From Actinomycetota bacterium (GTDB lineage Bacteria; Actinomycetota; Actinomycetes; Propionibacteriales; Propionibacteriaceae), in the NCBI GenBank assembly GCA_016213595.1, contig JACRAA010000253.1, forward strand, positions 1-12,516: 12,516 nt of DNA. The letters run 5' to 3'. The translations under genes were made by a program, and so were the position numbers. Below, piece by piece: positions 1-7,392 of this stretch. The notes below the pieces were generated by a model. It saw nothing but the letters and a program-made list of their open reading frames with translations. It did not search any database and was not told the origin of the DNA. The first letter of the stretch is position 1, and each line of letters opens with the position of its first letter.

Positions 1-1082
1 GAGCCGCGCATCCGTACGGTCTCCCGCAGCGCTCTCTCGTACGCCTCCCAACCGGACCTGCGGTCCACGGGACGTGACGCAGCGCCCAGCGCGTGCAGCC
101 TCGCGGCCCAGAACGGCTGGTCGAACGCGAACGGGACGGGCCCGGACGGGATGCCGGAGCGTGCGGCGGCGTGGGCGGTGCCCGCGCCCGCAGCATGGAC
201 GAGCGCACCGCAGCGGGGGAACAGCCACTCGTGGGGCAAGCTCCCGATGCGGAGGACGTTCGGACCGACCGCGCCGCGGTACGGGCTCGCCAGCAGCACC
301 CGATGCTCCTGGAGCGCCTGCAGCGCCTGCTCGACCGCGTACTCCACCCGAGGGCCCGACACCGACCCGAAGCCGACGTAGACCGGTCGCTCCTCGCCCT
401 CGAGGAACGACGCCACCTCCTCGGGCGGGGACCAGTCCGGATCCGGCCCCTGCCACCACTGGCCGGTGACCTCCGATCCTGCGTCCCAATCGGGAGGCCT
501 GGGCACGAGCGTGGGCGACCACGCCCCGAGATAGGGCAGGCGACGGTACGGGTTGGCGAGGGGTCCATAGCCCTTCGCGCGCTGGACGGCGTTGACCCGA
601 CGCAGCACGGCCCGGCCCCCCACGACCTCGAACAGGCGCCCCACGGGCCGGTTCAGCCTTCGTGGGACACGCAGCCCGCTGATGGCGGACGGGACGAAGC
701 TGCGGGTCGGCTCCAGGGGCTGTAGGCCGGCGAGGATCCCCGTGGCACCCACCCGGTCGGCAGCGGCCATGGCATGGACGGTCACGATCGGCAGGCCCAC
801 GACCACGTCCGCACCGACGGCCGCTCCGGCGATCTCCTCGACCCACTCCCGGTCGCGCCATCGGAACGACCTGATCCCTCGGGCGGAGGCGCCGGCGGCG
901 AGGACATCCGCCACACTGCCGGACAGTCCCGCGAACGACAGCCCCTGCGTCCGCACGTACGTCTCCGCGGAGCCTTCCCCCGCGACGACGACCTCGTGGC
1001 CCGCGGCTTCGAGCGCCCGCCCGAGCGCCACGAGCGGCCGGACGTCCCCCTCGGAGCCGTACCCGACCAGCGCGGCCCTCAT
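1..1082 (-). CDS. GT1-family (MGT/sterol-glucosyltransferase-like) glycosyltransferase, C-terminus cut by window edge
   Basis: Reading from ATG at 1082 gives 360 residues with no stop before the left edge. The N-terminus has GYGSEGDVRPLVALG (residues 7-21), the variant of GSRGDVQPxxALG that opens GT-B glycosyltransferases of the GT1/GT28 type. The donor-binding C-terminal half has VYVGFGSVSG (234-243), LPHEWLFP (282-289), HAAGAGT (296-302) and PFAFDQPFW (317-325), matching the family's HHGGAGT and PFxxDQPxW blocks. Such enzymes move a sugar from an NDP-sugar to a small hydrophobic acceptor (macrolide, sterol, carotenoid, lipid) in the cytoplasm; the acceptor cannot be read here. The second His and first Gly of HHGG are both Ala. 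No good Shine-Dalgarno is seen; the ATG overlaps the mtr stop (ATGA), so translation is probably coupled. About 40 more residues would be expected beyond the window. Confidence 0.85.
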   Translation of the reverse strand, partial: MRAALVGYGSEGDVRPLVALGRALEAAGHEVVVAGEGSAETYVRTQGLSFAGLSGSVADVLAAGASARGIRSFRWRDREWVEEIAGAAVGADVVVGLPIVTVHAMAAADRVGATGILAGLQPLEPTRSFVPSAISGLRVPRRLNRPVGRLFEVVGGRAVLRRVNAVQRAKGYGPLANPYRRLPYLGAWSPTLVPRPPDWDAGSEVTGQWWQGPDPDWSPPEEVASFLEGEERPVYVGFGSVSGPRVEYAVEQALQALQEHRVLLASPYRGAVGPNVLRIGSLPHEWLFPRCGALVHAAGAGTAHAAARSGIPSGPVPFAFDQPFWAARLHALGAASRPVDRRSGWEAYERALRETVRMRG

Positions 1083-2488
1083 CGGTCGGGAGCCACCTGA
1101 AGCAGCGCGTTCTCGAGCACTTCGGTGAGGGCAGGATGGATCCAGTACTGACCGCGGGCCATCGTCCGGGCGTCGAGACCGGTCGCCATCGCCTGGATCG
1201 CCGGCTGGATGAGCGTCGAGGCCTGCGGCCCGAGGATGTGGCAGCCGAGCAGCTGCAGCGAGTCGGGGTCGACGAGGACCTTCGCCACGTGGACCCCGCG
1301 GTCCTCGAGCGCCCATCCGTACGCGACGTCGGCGTACCGGTACCTGCCGGCGCGGTACGGCGGCCCGCTCTGGGTCAGCTGCTGCTCGGTGAGCCCCACG
1401 CTGGCGAGCTGCGGGTCGGCGAAGACGGCGTACGGGATCGTCGTGTGGTTGGTGCTCGCGAGGTCGTCCGGGTGGAGAAGGTTGTGCTGGACGGCACGGG
1501 CGTCGGCGTTCGCGGCGTGCTTGAGCATCGAGTGGTTCGAGATGTCGCCCAACGCGAAGATCCCGTCGGCGGTCGTGCGCTGGTGGGCGTCGACGACGAC
1601 GAACCCGTCGGGGTCCACCTCGACGCCGGCGGCCGGCAGGTTGAGCCGGTCGGAGTTGGGGATGCGGCCGGTCGCGACCAGGAGGACCTCCCCGTCGTAG
1701 CTGTACTCGATGTCGTTGAGGTCCGTCGTGTACACGCCGACGCCGCCCCGACCCGACCCGTCGACCTCGACCACGGACTGGTTGAGCCGGACCACGACGC
1801 GTCGACTGAGCTCGTCCGTCAGTGAGGTCGCGAGCTCGGTGTCCGCATGACGCAGCAGGTGCCCCGACCTGTTGATGAGGGTGACCGCGACCCCCAGTGC
1901 CGAGAAGATGTGGGCGAACTCGACGGCCACGAAGCCACCGCCGAGGATGACCATCGTCCTGGGCAGCTTGTCGAGCCGCATGACGGTGTCGCTCGTGTGC
2001 ACGCGGTTCTCGAGCTCGGGCGCGGACAGCCCGGGGAAGGCAGGCATCCGGGGCCGCGAGCCGCCGGCCAGGACGATCCGGTCTGCGGTCAGGGCCTGCT
2101 CGGTGCCGTCGGGGTACGAGACGGACAGCTCCCGGGGTCCCGTGAACCGCGCCCTCCCGCGCATCAGCTCCACGTTCGGCTGCGACTCGCGCCACACGAG
2201 GCCGGCGTGCGAGATGGGGTCGATCCGTCCGAAGATCCTGTCCCGCAGCTCCGGCCAGTCCACGGTCGGCGACGACGCGTGCAGCCCGTACCGCCGCGCA
2301 CCCCGGATCTCGTCCGCGACCTCAGCCGTATGGGTGAACATCTTCGAGGGGATGCACCCGACGTTCAGGCAGGTCCCGCCGAACGGTTCCCCGTCGTCGA
2401 TGAGCGCGACGCTGAGGTCGTCGAAACGCTCGTCGACGATCGAGTTGCCGCTGCCCGAGCCGATGACGGCCAGATCCACGTGACGCAC
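1079..2488 (-). CDS. mtr: Mycothione reductase (FAD/NADPH disulfide reductase)
   Basis: The enzyme reduces oxidised mycothiol (mycothione) with NADPH in the cytoplasm and so maintains the main low-molecular-weight thiol of actinomycetes. The 469-residue protein has the FAD-binding GSGSGN (10-15), the redox-active pair C40/C45 in GGTCLNVGCIPSK, the NADPH-binding GGGFVAVEFAH (183-193), ATGRIPNSD, FALGDISNHSMLKH, and the C-terminal catalytic His-Glu pair (H451, E456) in QYWIHPALTEV. GSGSGNSIVDER, FGRIDPIS and DVAYGWALED are typical of Mtr rather than glutathione or dihydrolipoyl reductases. I chose the GTG at 2488: AAGGA lies 7 bases upstream (2496-2500) and the protein then begins VRHVDLAVIG, as in known Mtr. 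An in-frame GTG at 2521 would add 11 residues but falls in a hairpin and has no ribosome site. It lies 81 bases after the SDR, and its stop overlaps the glycosyltransferase start. Confidence 0.95.
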   Translation of the reverse strand: MRHVDLAVIGSGSGNSIVDERFDDLSVALIDDGEPFGGTCLNVGCIPSKMFTHTAEVADEIRGARRYGLHASSPTVDWPELRDRIFGRIDPISHAGLVWRESQPNVELMRGRARFTGPRELSVSYPDGTEQALTADRIVLAGGSRPRMPAFPGLSAPELENRVHTSDTVMRLDKLPRTMVILGGGFVAVEFAHIFSALGVAVTLINRSGHLLRHADTELATSLTDELSRRVVVRLNQSVVEVDGSGRGGVGVYTTDLNDIEYSYDGEVLLVATGRIPNSDRLNLPAAGVEVDPDGFVVVDAHQRTTADGIFALGDISNHSMLKHAANADARAVQHNLLHPDDLASTNHTTIPYAVFADPQLASVGLTEQQLTQSGPPYRAGRYRYADVAYGWALEDRGVHVAKVLVDPDSLQLLGCHILGPQASTLIQPAIQAMATGLDARTMARGQYWIHPALTEVLENALLQVAPDR

Positions 2489-2520
2489 GGGATCATCCTT
2501 CCATGGCAGGTCCCCGCCCA

Positions 2521-2551
2521 CCTGCCGGCGCCCCTACCGGGGGGCGGCAGG
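2521..2551 (-). terminator. GC-rich hairpin between SDR and mtr (possible attenuator/terminator)
   Basis: CCTGCCG (2521-2527) pairs with CGGCAGG (2545-2551) and CCCC (2531-2534) with GGGG (2541-2544), leaving a 3-base bulge and a 6-base TACCGG loop. On the minus strand it starts 18 bases after the SDR stop. There is no U-tract, so it may be a partial terminator, a processing site or only structure. No separate promoter for mtr is visible between it and the mtr start, which argues against full termination. Confidence 0.4.
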
Positions 2552-2569
2552 GCGTGTGGGCGCCAGGCG

Positions 2570-3340
2570 TCAGGGCCGCCGGGCGATGAAGCGTGCGACG
2601 ACCATCGTGAGCCGGGTCGGTACGAACGGTGCCGCCCAGGCGAGGAGCGTGTTGAGGGGCCCGTCGATGGCCACCGGGCTGCCCTTGGCGAGGCCGTCGA
2701 AGCACGTCCGGACGACCTGCGAGACCGTACGGCGTCGCTTGAAGCCGTCGGGGTTGCCGGCGATCCGCCAGAAGTCCGTCTCGGTCGCTCCCGGGCACAG
2801 CGCCAGCACGGTCACTCCCTGTGTGCGGAGCTCATCCCACATGGCGAGGCTGAGGCGCAGCACGAAGGCCTTGCTCGCCGCGTAGGTCGCCATCGTGGGG
2901 ATCGGCTGGAAGGCGGCGGTGGAGGCGACGTTGACGATCGCACCGCGGCCACGGGCGACCATGCCGGCGGCCGCCGCATGCGCGAGGACGGTCAGCGCCA
3001 CGCAGTTGAGCGAGACGAGCTCGGTGATCCGGGCAGGGTCCTCGTCGACGAAGTCGCCGGAGGTGGCGAAGCCGGCGTTGTTGACGAGGACGTCGACCGG
3101 CCGGCTCTCGAGGACGGCGACGACCTTGGCGCGCGCGGTGGGATCGCCGAGGTCCGCGCCGACCACGTCGACCTCCACCCCGTACTCCTCACGGAGCTCG
3201 TCGGCGAAGTCGTGGAGGATGCCCGTGCTGCGGGCGACCAGGACCAGGGACATCCCGTCCGCGGCGAGCCGTGTCGCGAACCCGCGCCCCAGGCCCGAGG
3301 AGGCACCCGTCACCAGCGCCCACCCTGAGCTGTACGTCAT
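2570..3340 (-). CDS. Classical SDR-family NAD(P)-dependent oxidoreductase
   Basis: This 256-residue protein has the length and full motif set of a classical short-chain dehydrogenase: cofactor loop TGASSGLG (11-18), NNAG (87-90), and the catalytic tetrad N112, S140, Y153, K157 (YAASK), followed by PGATETDF (183-190). AR at 36-37 at the end of beta-2 would fit NADP(H), which is an inference. The C-terminal region (230-256) is hydrophobic and ends in basic residues, as in the DltE/YqjQ-like SDR group whose substrates are mostly unknown. The ATG at 3340 has no Shine-Dalgarno, but a -10-like TACGCT lies 7 bases upstream, so the mRNA may be leaderless. It is the first gene of a probable SDR-mtr-glycosyltransferase unit. 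I infer general carbonyl/alcohol redox chemistry only; a link to mycothiol is not shown. Confidence 0.88.
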   Translation of the reverse strand: MTYSSGWALVTGASSGLGRGFATRLAADGMSLVLVARSTGILHDFADELREEYGVEVDVVGADLGDPTARAKVVAVLESRPVDVLVNNAGFATSGDFVDEDPARITELVSLNCVALTVLAHAAAAGMVARGRGAIVNVASTAAFQPIPTMATYAASKAFVLRLSLAMWDELRTQGVTVLALCPGATETDFWRIAGNPDGFKRRRTVSQVVRTCFDGLAKGSPVAIDGPLNTLLAWAAPFVPTRLTMVVARFIARRP

Positions 3341-3347
3341 GGGCGAG

Positions 3348-3377
3348 AGCGTACTGGAGCCCCCAGGGGCGTCTCAG
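3348..3377 (-). promoter_or_regulatory. Candidate promoter for the SDR gene, leaderless type
   Basis: On the minus strand, CTGAGA (3377-3372) is followed after 18 bases by TACGCT (3353-3348), which fits TAnnnT. The ATG begins 7 bases further on, where transcription would start. The lack of a ribosome binding site at this ATG supports a leaderless reading. The -35 match is only partial and it overlaps the stop codon of the upstream DUF2510 gene. Confidence 0.4.
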
Positions 3378-4285
3378 TTGCCGACCTTCAGGGCCGCCAT
3401 GGCGTCGCGGGCGGGTTGCAGGTACTGCGGCGAGGTGTCCGGGATCGACGCGTAGAACAGGCTGGACGCGTCGTTCGACGTGGCGACGATGAGCACGATG
3501 GCCGTCTCACCCTTCGTCTTCAGCCCCGGGATGTCGAACGTCAGGTGGGTCTCGACGAGCCAGGCGTCCTTGCCGCCGACCGTCATCGCCTTGCTCACCT
3601 TGTCGTCACGGTTCACCTGCGCGTTGCCGTAGAACGCGCCGATCAGGCACTTCACGACGATCTGCGAGCCCTCCTGGGGGGAGAAGAAGCCGTCTCCGGC
3701 GGCGAGCTCGGCGACGAGCACCGAGGCGACCCAGCTGTTGCCCTTGCCGTCGTAGTTCGGCTCGATGGTCACCTCCTGCTCCGCGACGTCGCGTCCGAAG
3801 GGCACGCGGACGTCGGTCGAGGGTGCGCTCCAGGGGCTGCCGAGCCGGGGGTACGAGAGGAGCCCGCCATGGACGCGGCCGTCGGGAGTGTGCGTGACGG
3901 GCGCGATGCTCTGGGTGTTGACGGGACAGGGGTTGGTCGTCGAGTTGCCGCCCGCGGTGCCGCCGCCGGAGGCGAGACTGCCCTGTGACGCGAGCTGGAA
4001 GACCACCCAGGCGACCAGGGCGAGGACGAGGACGCCGACCGCGATGCCGATCCACGGGCCGACCCGGCGCTTCCGTGGCTGCTGGGTGTAGCCCTGGCCC
4101 GGTTGGTACCCCGCCTGTCCGAAACGCGGGACCGACGGGGGAGGCTGCGCCGGACCACCGGGGGTGAACGGCGGGGGAGCCGACGGGGTCGGCGACAGCT
4201 GCGACGACCACGTCGAGCCGTTCCAGTAGCGGAACGCACCGCGCTGGCCTCCGGGATCCGGGTACCACCCTGCTGGGCTGCTCAC
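3374..4285 (-). CDS. DUF2510 single-pass membrane protein with extracytoplasmic C-terminal domain
   Basis: This is a 303-residue protein of unknown role. Residues 4-27 (PAGWYPDPGGQRGAFRYWNGSTWS) form a DUF2510 domain, a short Trp-rich module at the N-terminus of many actinobacterial membrane proteins. A Pro/Gly/Gln-rich linker (31-70) leads to basic RKRR (71-74) and one transmembrane helix (about 77-98). The remaining ~205 residues, starting with a Gly/Ser-rich stretch, should lie outside the membrane. C120 and a second Cys in VVKCLIG could pair. The orientation (N-terminus in, positive-inside RKRR) is an inference. The start is GTG at 4285: it places DUF2510 at the very N-terminus as usual, and TATTCT ends 6 bases upstream, pointing to a leaderless transcript. 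An upstream in-frame start (4342) would add 19 residues unrelated to the family. The SDR follows after 33 bases. Confidence 0.85.
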   Translation of the reverse strand: MSSPAGWYPDPGGQRGAFRYWNGSTWSSQLSPTPSAPPPFTPGGPAQPPPSVPRFGQAGYQPGQGYTQQPRKRRVGPWIGIAVGVLVLALVAWVVFQLASQGSLASGGGTAGGNSTTNPCPVNTQSIAPVTHTPDGRVHGGLLSYPRLGSPWSAPSTDVRVPFGRDVAEQEVTIEPNYDGKGNSWVASVLVAELAAGDGFFSPQEGSQIVVKCLIGAFYGNAQVNRDDKVSKAMTVGGKDAWLVETHLTFDIPGLKTKGETAIVLIVATSNDASSLFYASIPDTSPQYLQPARDAMAALKVGN

Positions 4286-4297
4286 CAGGCAAGAATA
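4285..4297 (-). promoter_or_regulatory. -10 element and leaderless start of the DUF2510 gene
   Basis: TATTCT (4297-4292, minus strand) lies 6 bases before the GTG start, so the expected transcription start falls on the G of the start codon. No Shine-Dalgarno precedes it. A -35 element is not convincing. This arrangement is common for leaderless actinobacterial genes. Confidence 0.45.
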
Positions 4298-4356
4298 GGC
4301 GTCGAGAGACTCACGCTGGTTGTGGTGACCGGCGATGGCCACGCGCAGGAGGAGAC

Positions 4357-4659
4357 ATGCCGGACTCTGACGACCAGCACCGGGACACGACCTCCGACGA
4401 GTACGTGGGCGGCGACTCGGAGCTCGCGCCCGAGCTGATCCGGGCGGCGCCGTTCGCGGTGCCCGTCCTCGGTTCAGAGGCTGTCGAGGACAGCGTCACA
4501 CCCCCGGTGATCACCGCTGTGCCGACCTCGCCGCCCGAACCGGTGGCGGTCGTGGCCGACCTGCCGGACGAGCCGACCACGCGGGTACGGACGCCCTGGT
4601 GGCGCCTCATGCTCGGCGGCGGCGCGCCCCGGCGTCAGCCGAAGCGACCCGTGATGTAG
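4357..4659 (+). CDS. Small hypothetical protein, acidic and Pro-rich with a basic WWRLM tail
   Basis: I do not recognise this 100-residue protein. It is supported by a strong Shine-Dalgarno AGGAGGAG (4347-4354) just ahead of ATG 4357 and by mostly G/C third codon positions. The N-terminal third is acidic (many Asp/Glu), the middle (48-75) is rich in Pro and Val, and the C-terminus is basic with RTPWWRLMLGG (77-87) and PRRQPKRP. There is no signal peptide and no convincing membrane helix, though the WWRLMLGG segment could touch a membrane or partner. It diverges from the DUF2510 gene (71 bases apart) and its last 25 bases overlap the 3' end of pstB on the other strand. The function is unknown. 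Confidence 0.7.
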   Translation: MPDSDDQHRDTTSDEYVGGDSELAPELIRAAPFAVPVLGSEAVEDSVTPPVITAVPTSPPEPVAVVADLPDEPTTRVRTPWWRLMLGGGAPRRQPKRPVM

Positions 4660-5411
4660 TCCTCTGTCGCCTTCAGCGAGGGGTTCGAGAAGATCGTCTC
4701 CGTGTCGTTGATCTCGATGAGGCGACCCGGCAGCCCCTGCGCCTCGAGGTTGAAGAAGGCGGTCCGGTCGGAGACCCGCGACGCCTGCTGCATGTTGTGG
4801 GTCACGATGACGACCGTGTACTGCTCCTTGAGCTCACCGATGAGGTCCTCGATGGCGAGCGTCGAGATCGGGTCCAGCGCCGAGCACGGCTCGTCCATGA
4901 GGATGACGTCAGGCCTCACGGCGATCGCCCGCGCGATGCACAGCCGCTGCTGCTGGCCTCCCGACAGCGACGTCCCTGCCCGGTTGAGCCGGTCCTTGAC
5001 CTCGTTCCAGAGGTTCGCCCCCCGCAGGGACCGCTCCACCGTCTCGTCGAGCTCCTGCTTGTTCCGCGTTCCGTTGAGCTTCAACCCGGCGGCCACGTTG
5101 TCGTAGATGGACATCGACGGGAACGGGTTCGGCCGCTGGAACACCATGCCGACGAGGCGGCGGACCGCCACGGGGTCCACGCCCGGTCCGTACAGGTCCA
5201 CACCGTCCAGCGAGACCCGGCCCTTGGCGTACGCCCCGGGGATCACCTCGTGCATCCGGTTCAGTGTCCGGAGCACGGTCGACTTGCCGCAGCCCGACGG
5301 CCCGATGAACGCGGTGACGGTACGGGGCTCGACCACCAGCGAGACCCCGGCCACGGCCTGGAACGACCCGTAGTAGACGTCGAGGTCCTCGACCTCGATG
5401 CGCTTGGCCAT
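4635..5411 (-). CDS. pstB: Phosphate ABC transporter ATP-binding protein PstB
   Basis: PstB is the cytoplasmic ATPase that powers phosphate import through PstCA. At 258 residues it has the normal length. Motifs in order: Walker A GPSGCGKST (37-45), Q-loop FQRPNPFPSMSIYDNV (91-106, the PstB-specific form), signature LSGGQQQR (149-156), Walker B DVILMDEP (168-175), D-loop SALD, and H-loop His205 in THNMQQA. It ends DYITGRFG, as PstB proteins do. The ATG at 5411 is 3 bases after the pstA stop; AAGGA inside the end of pstA serves as ribosome site. It is the last gene of the operon. No phoU follows: the next gene is convergent and overlaps it by 25 bases. Confidence 0.98.
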   Translation of the reverse strand: MAKRIEVEDLDVYYGSFQAVAGVSLVVEPRTVTAFIGPSGCGKSTVLRTLNRMHEVIPGAYAKGRVSLDGVDLYGPGVDPVAVRRLVGMVFQRPNPFPSMSIYDNVAAGLKLNGTRNKQELDETVERSLRGANLWNEVKDRLNRAGTSLSGGQQQRLCIARAIAVRPDVILMDEPCSALDPISTLAIEDLIGELKEQYTVVIVTHNMQQASRVSDRTAFFNLEAQGLPGRLIEINDTETIFSNPSLKATEDYITGRFG

Positions 5412-5414
5412 GTG

Positions 5415-6305
5415 TCATCGATCCTTGAGTCGGCCGGCGCGGGCAACGCCACGCGCCAGAAGGTTGAGGCCCATCACCAGGAGGATGAGCGTGAGCGCCG
5501 CGCCCCAGACCCGGCTGTACCCGGGCAGCGTCTCCGCCACGTTGCGCCCGGAGTTGATCATCGTCGGGAGCGTGCCCATGTTGCTCGTGGTCGGCGACAG
5601 GTACAGGTTGCGCGCGTACGCCACCAGGATGAGCAGCGGAGCCGTCTCGCCCATGACGCGGGCCAGGCCCAGGATGACGCCGGTCGCGATGCCGGAGAAG
5701 GCCGTGGGGATGACGACCTGGACGACGGTCTTCCACTTGGGAAGCCCAAGGGCGTAGGCGGCCTCCCGCAGCGAGTCCGGCACCAGCTTGAGCATCTCCT
5801 CCGTCGACCGCAGCACGGTGGGCAGCATGAGGAGCACGAGGGCGAGTGACGCCGCGACAGCGCTGCGACCCAGTCCGAGCAGCGTGATCAGGAGGGTGTA
5901 GACGAACAGGGCGGCGACGATCGAGGGGATGCCGGAGAGGATGTCGACGGTGAACGAGACGAGGCGTGCCCACCGGGTGCCCCGGGCGTACTCGATGAGG
6001 AAGATCGCGCCCATCACGGCGACTGGGACGGCCACCACTGCGGTGACCAGGCCGATCTCGAGCGTGCCGATGATCGCGTGCAGCGCACCACCGCCCGCCC
6101 GTCGGTCGGTCGTCCCCGCGAGGTCCTGCGTCCACCACGAGGCCGACAGGATCGCCGGCAGCCCCTCCGCGACGATGCTCACGAGGATCCAGACCAGCGG
6201 CGCGATCGCGATGAGGGCGCTGACGTAGACGAGAACCCGAACCACGAGGTCGACAGCCCGGCGTCCGCCGCGGGGGGACGTGAGAGTGCCCGTCGTGGTG
6301 CTCAT
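5415..6305 (-). CDS. pstA: Phosphate ABC transporter permease PstA
   Basis: PstA forms half of the membrane channel for phosphate import. The 296-residue protein has about six hydrophobic helices (around 22-46, 79-104, 125-144, 148-166, 204-228, 266-285). A cytoplasmic EAA loop, EAAYALGLPKWKTVVQVVIP (181-200), contacts PstB. The family signature GLARVMGETAPLL (213-225) is present. Its ATG overlaps the pstC stop by one base (TGATG), with GGAGGG just upstream inside pstC, so the two permeases are translationally coupled. Nothing is truncated or odd. Confidence 0.97.
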   Translation of the reverse strand: MSTTTGTLTSPRGGRRAVDLVVRVLVYVSALIAIAPLVWILVSIVAEGLPAILSASWWTQDLAGTTDRRAGGGALHAIIGTLEIGLVTAVVAVPVAVMGAIFLIEYARGTRWARLVSFTVDILSGIPSIVAALFVYTLLITLLGLGRSAVAASLALVLLMLPTVLRSTEEMLKLVPDSLREAAYALGLPKWKTVVQVVIPTAFSGIATGVILGLARVMGETAPLLILVAYARNLYLSPTTSNMGTLPTMINSGRNVAETLPGYSRVWGAALTLILLVMGLNLLARGVARAGRLKDR

Positions 6306-7336
6306 CAGCTGACCCTCCGCTCAGCGACGACCCGGGCGACGGCGTTGACCGCGAACGTCACGACGAACAGGACGAGTCCGGCGGCGATGTACGCACCGGT
6401 CTTGGCTGGGCTGTCGAACTCCTGGGCGTTGTTGGCGATCTTCGAGGCGAAGGTCTCGCCCCCGGCGAACAGGGAGACGTTGATCCCCTCCGTCGTGGTC
6501 TGCGACAGGATGATCATCACCGCGATCGTCTCGCCCAGCGCTCGGCCCAGCCCGAGCATGGACGCGGCGATGACTCCGGAGCGGCCGTACGGGATGACCG
6601 CGGTGCGGATCATCTCCCACCTTGTCGCGCCGAGGGCCAGGGCCGCCTCGATGTGGTCGCGCGGGGTATGGGCGAACACGTTGCGCGACATGGCGCTCAC
6701 GATCGGCAGGACCATGATCGCGAGCACGATCGACGCCGTGAGGACGTTGCCGGTCGACTCGACGCCCTTGCCGAACAGGGGGATCCAGCCCAGGACCCGC
6801 TGCAGCCAGTCGTAGAAGGGGCCCAGGAACGGGCCCAGCAGCTTCAGGCCCCACAGGCCGAAGATGATGGACGGTACGGCCGCGAGAAGGTCGATGAGGA
6901 AGCCGATCGTCGATCCGACCCGGGGCGGTACGTACTGGGTGACGAGCAGCGCCGTGCCGACGGCGACCGGTACGGCCAGGATCATGGCGACGACGCTCGT
7001 GATGGCCGTGGTCCACAGCAGGCCCGCGATGCCGAACTGCAGGGTGCCGGTGCCGACGTTCCACTGGGTCGAGGTCAGGAAGCTGACCGTGTCACGCCGA
7101 AGGCTCGGGATCGCGAGGACCGCCAGGAAGACGCCCACGAACAGGACGAGCAGGACGACGACAACGGCGGCCGCGATGGCGCCCGCCCGGAAGCTGCGGT
7201 CCCCACCGTGCTTGATGGTGGCGAAGTGGAGGTTCGACGTCGACACGGGCTTCCCGGATGCGTGTGAGGCCGAGTGTCCAGTCGCAGCCTCTGGGTCTGT
7301 GGTGGTCGCGACGCTAGCACTTGGCTCGTCGGCCAT
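6305..7336 (-). CDS. pstC: Phosphate ABC transporter permease PstC
   Basis: PstC pairs with PstA as the phosphate channel. The 343-residue protein has a hydrophilic, Ser/Thr/Ala-rich N-terminal tail of about 48 residues, longer than in E. coli PstC. Helices follow at about 50-75, 103-133, 145-170, 200-215, 252-278 and 312-335. The EAA loop is EAALALGATRWEMIRTAVIP (230-249), followed by GLGRALGETIAV (262-273), typical of PstC. The ATG at 7336 is preceded by GGAAGGGG (7352-7345), which directly adjoins a perfect hairpin between pstS and pstC. The hairpin may set lower expression of the membrane genes relative to pstS. Confidence 0.97.
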   Translation of the reverse strand: MADEPSASVATTTDPEAATGHSASHASGKPVSTSNLHFATIKHGGDRSFRAGAIAAAVVVVLLVLFVGVFLAVLAIPSLRRDTVSFLTSTQWNVGTGTLQFGIAGLLWTTAITSVVAMILAVPVAVGTALLVTQYVPPRVGSTIGFLIDLLAAVPSIIFGLWGLKLLGPFLGPFYDWLQRVLGWIPLFGKGVESTGNVLTASIVLAIMVLPIVSAMSRNVFAHTPRDHIEAALALGATRWEMIRTAVIPYGRSGVIAASMLGLGRALGETIAVMIILSQTTTEGINVSLFAGGETFASKIANNAQEFDSPAKTGAYIAAGLVLFVVTFAVNAVARVVAERRVS

Positions 7337-7354
7337 GTCTGTTTCCCCTTCCAG

Positions 7355-7392
7355 GACTGGCCCTCGGCACGTGGAGGTGCCGAGGGCCAGTC
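7355..7392 (-). promoter_or_regulatory. Perfect 16-bp intercistronic hairpin between pstS and pstC
   Basis: GACTGGCCCTCGGCAC (7355-7370) and its exact reverse complement (7377-7392) flank a 6-base loop. A smaller hairpin, GAGCGC-CGGA-GCGCTC (7397-7412), sits between it and the pstS stop. There is no U-tract, and the pstC Shine-Dalgarno starts 2 bases after the stem. The likely roles are partial termination or protection of the pstS mRNA 3' end, which would give more binding protein than permease. The role is inferred from position. Confidence 0.75.

Noticed and set aside
93..725. 210-codon open frame on the plus strand near the left edge
   Set aside because: The minus strand here encodes a continuous glycosyltransferase with matching motifs; the plus frame is its shadow.
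1847..3328. 493-codon open frame on the plus strand
   Set aside because: It lies antisense to mtr and the SDR, both of which have complete family motifs. Long antisense frames are expected at this GC content. The translation is Arg/Gly/Asp-rich with no domain.
3361..3373. Hairpin GCCC-CTGG-GGGC after the DUF2510 stop as a terminator
   Set aside because: The stem is only 4 bp, lacks a U-tract and sits within the spacer of the SDR promoter.
4660..4700. Terminator downstream of the small 4357-4659 gene
   Set aside because: No stable stem with a U-tract is seen; the region is pstB coding sequence.
4599..5849. 416-codon open frame on the plus strand
   Set aside because: It is antisense to pstB and pstA. 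Composition is His/Arg/Asp-rich and no motif is present.
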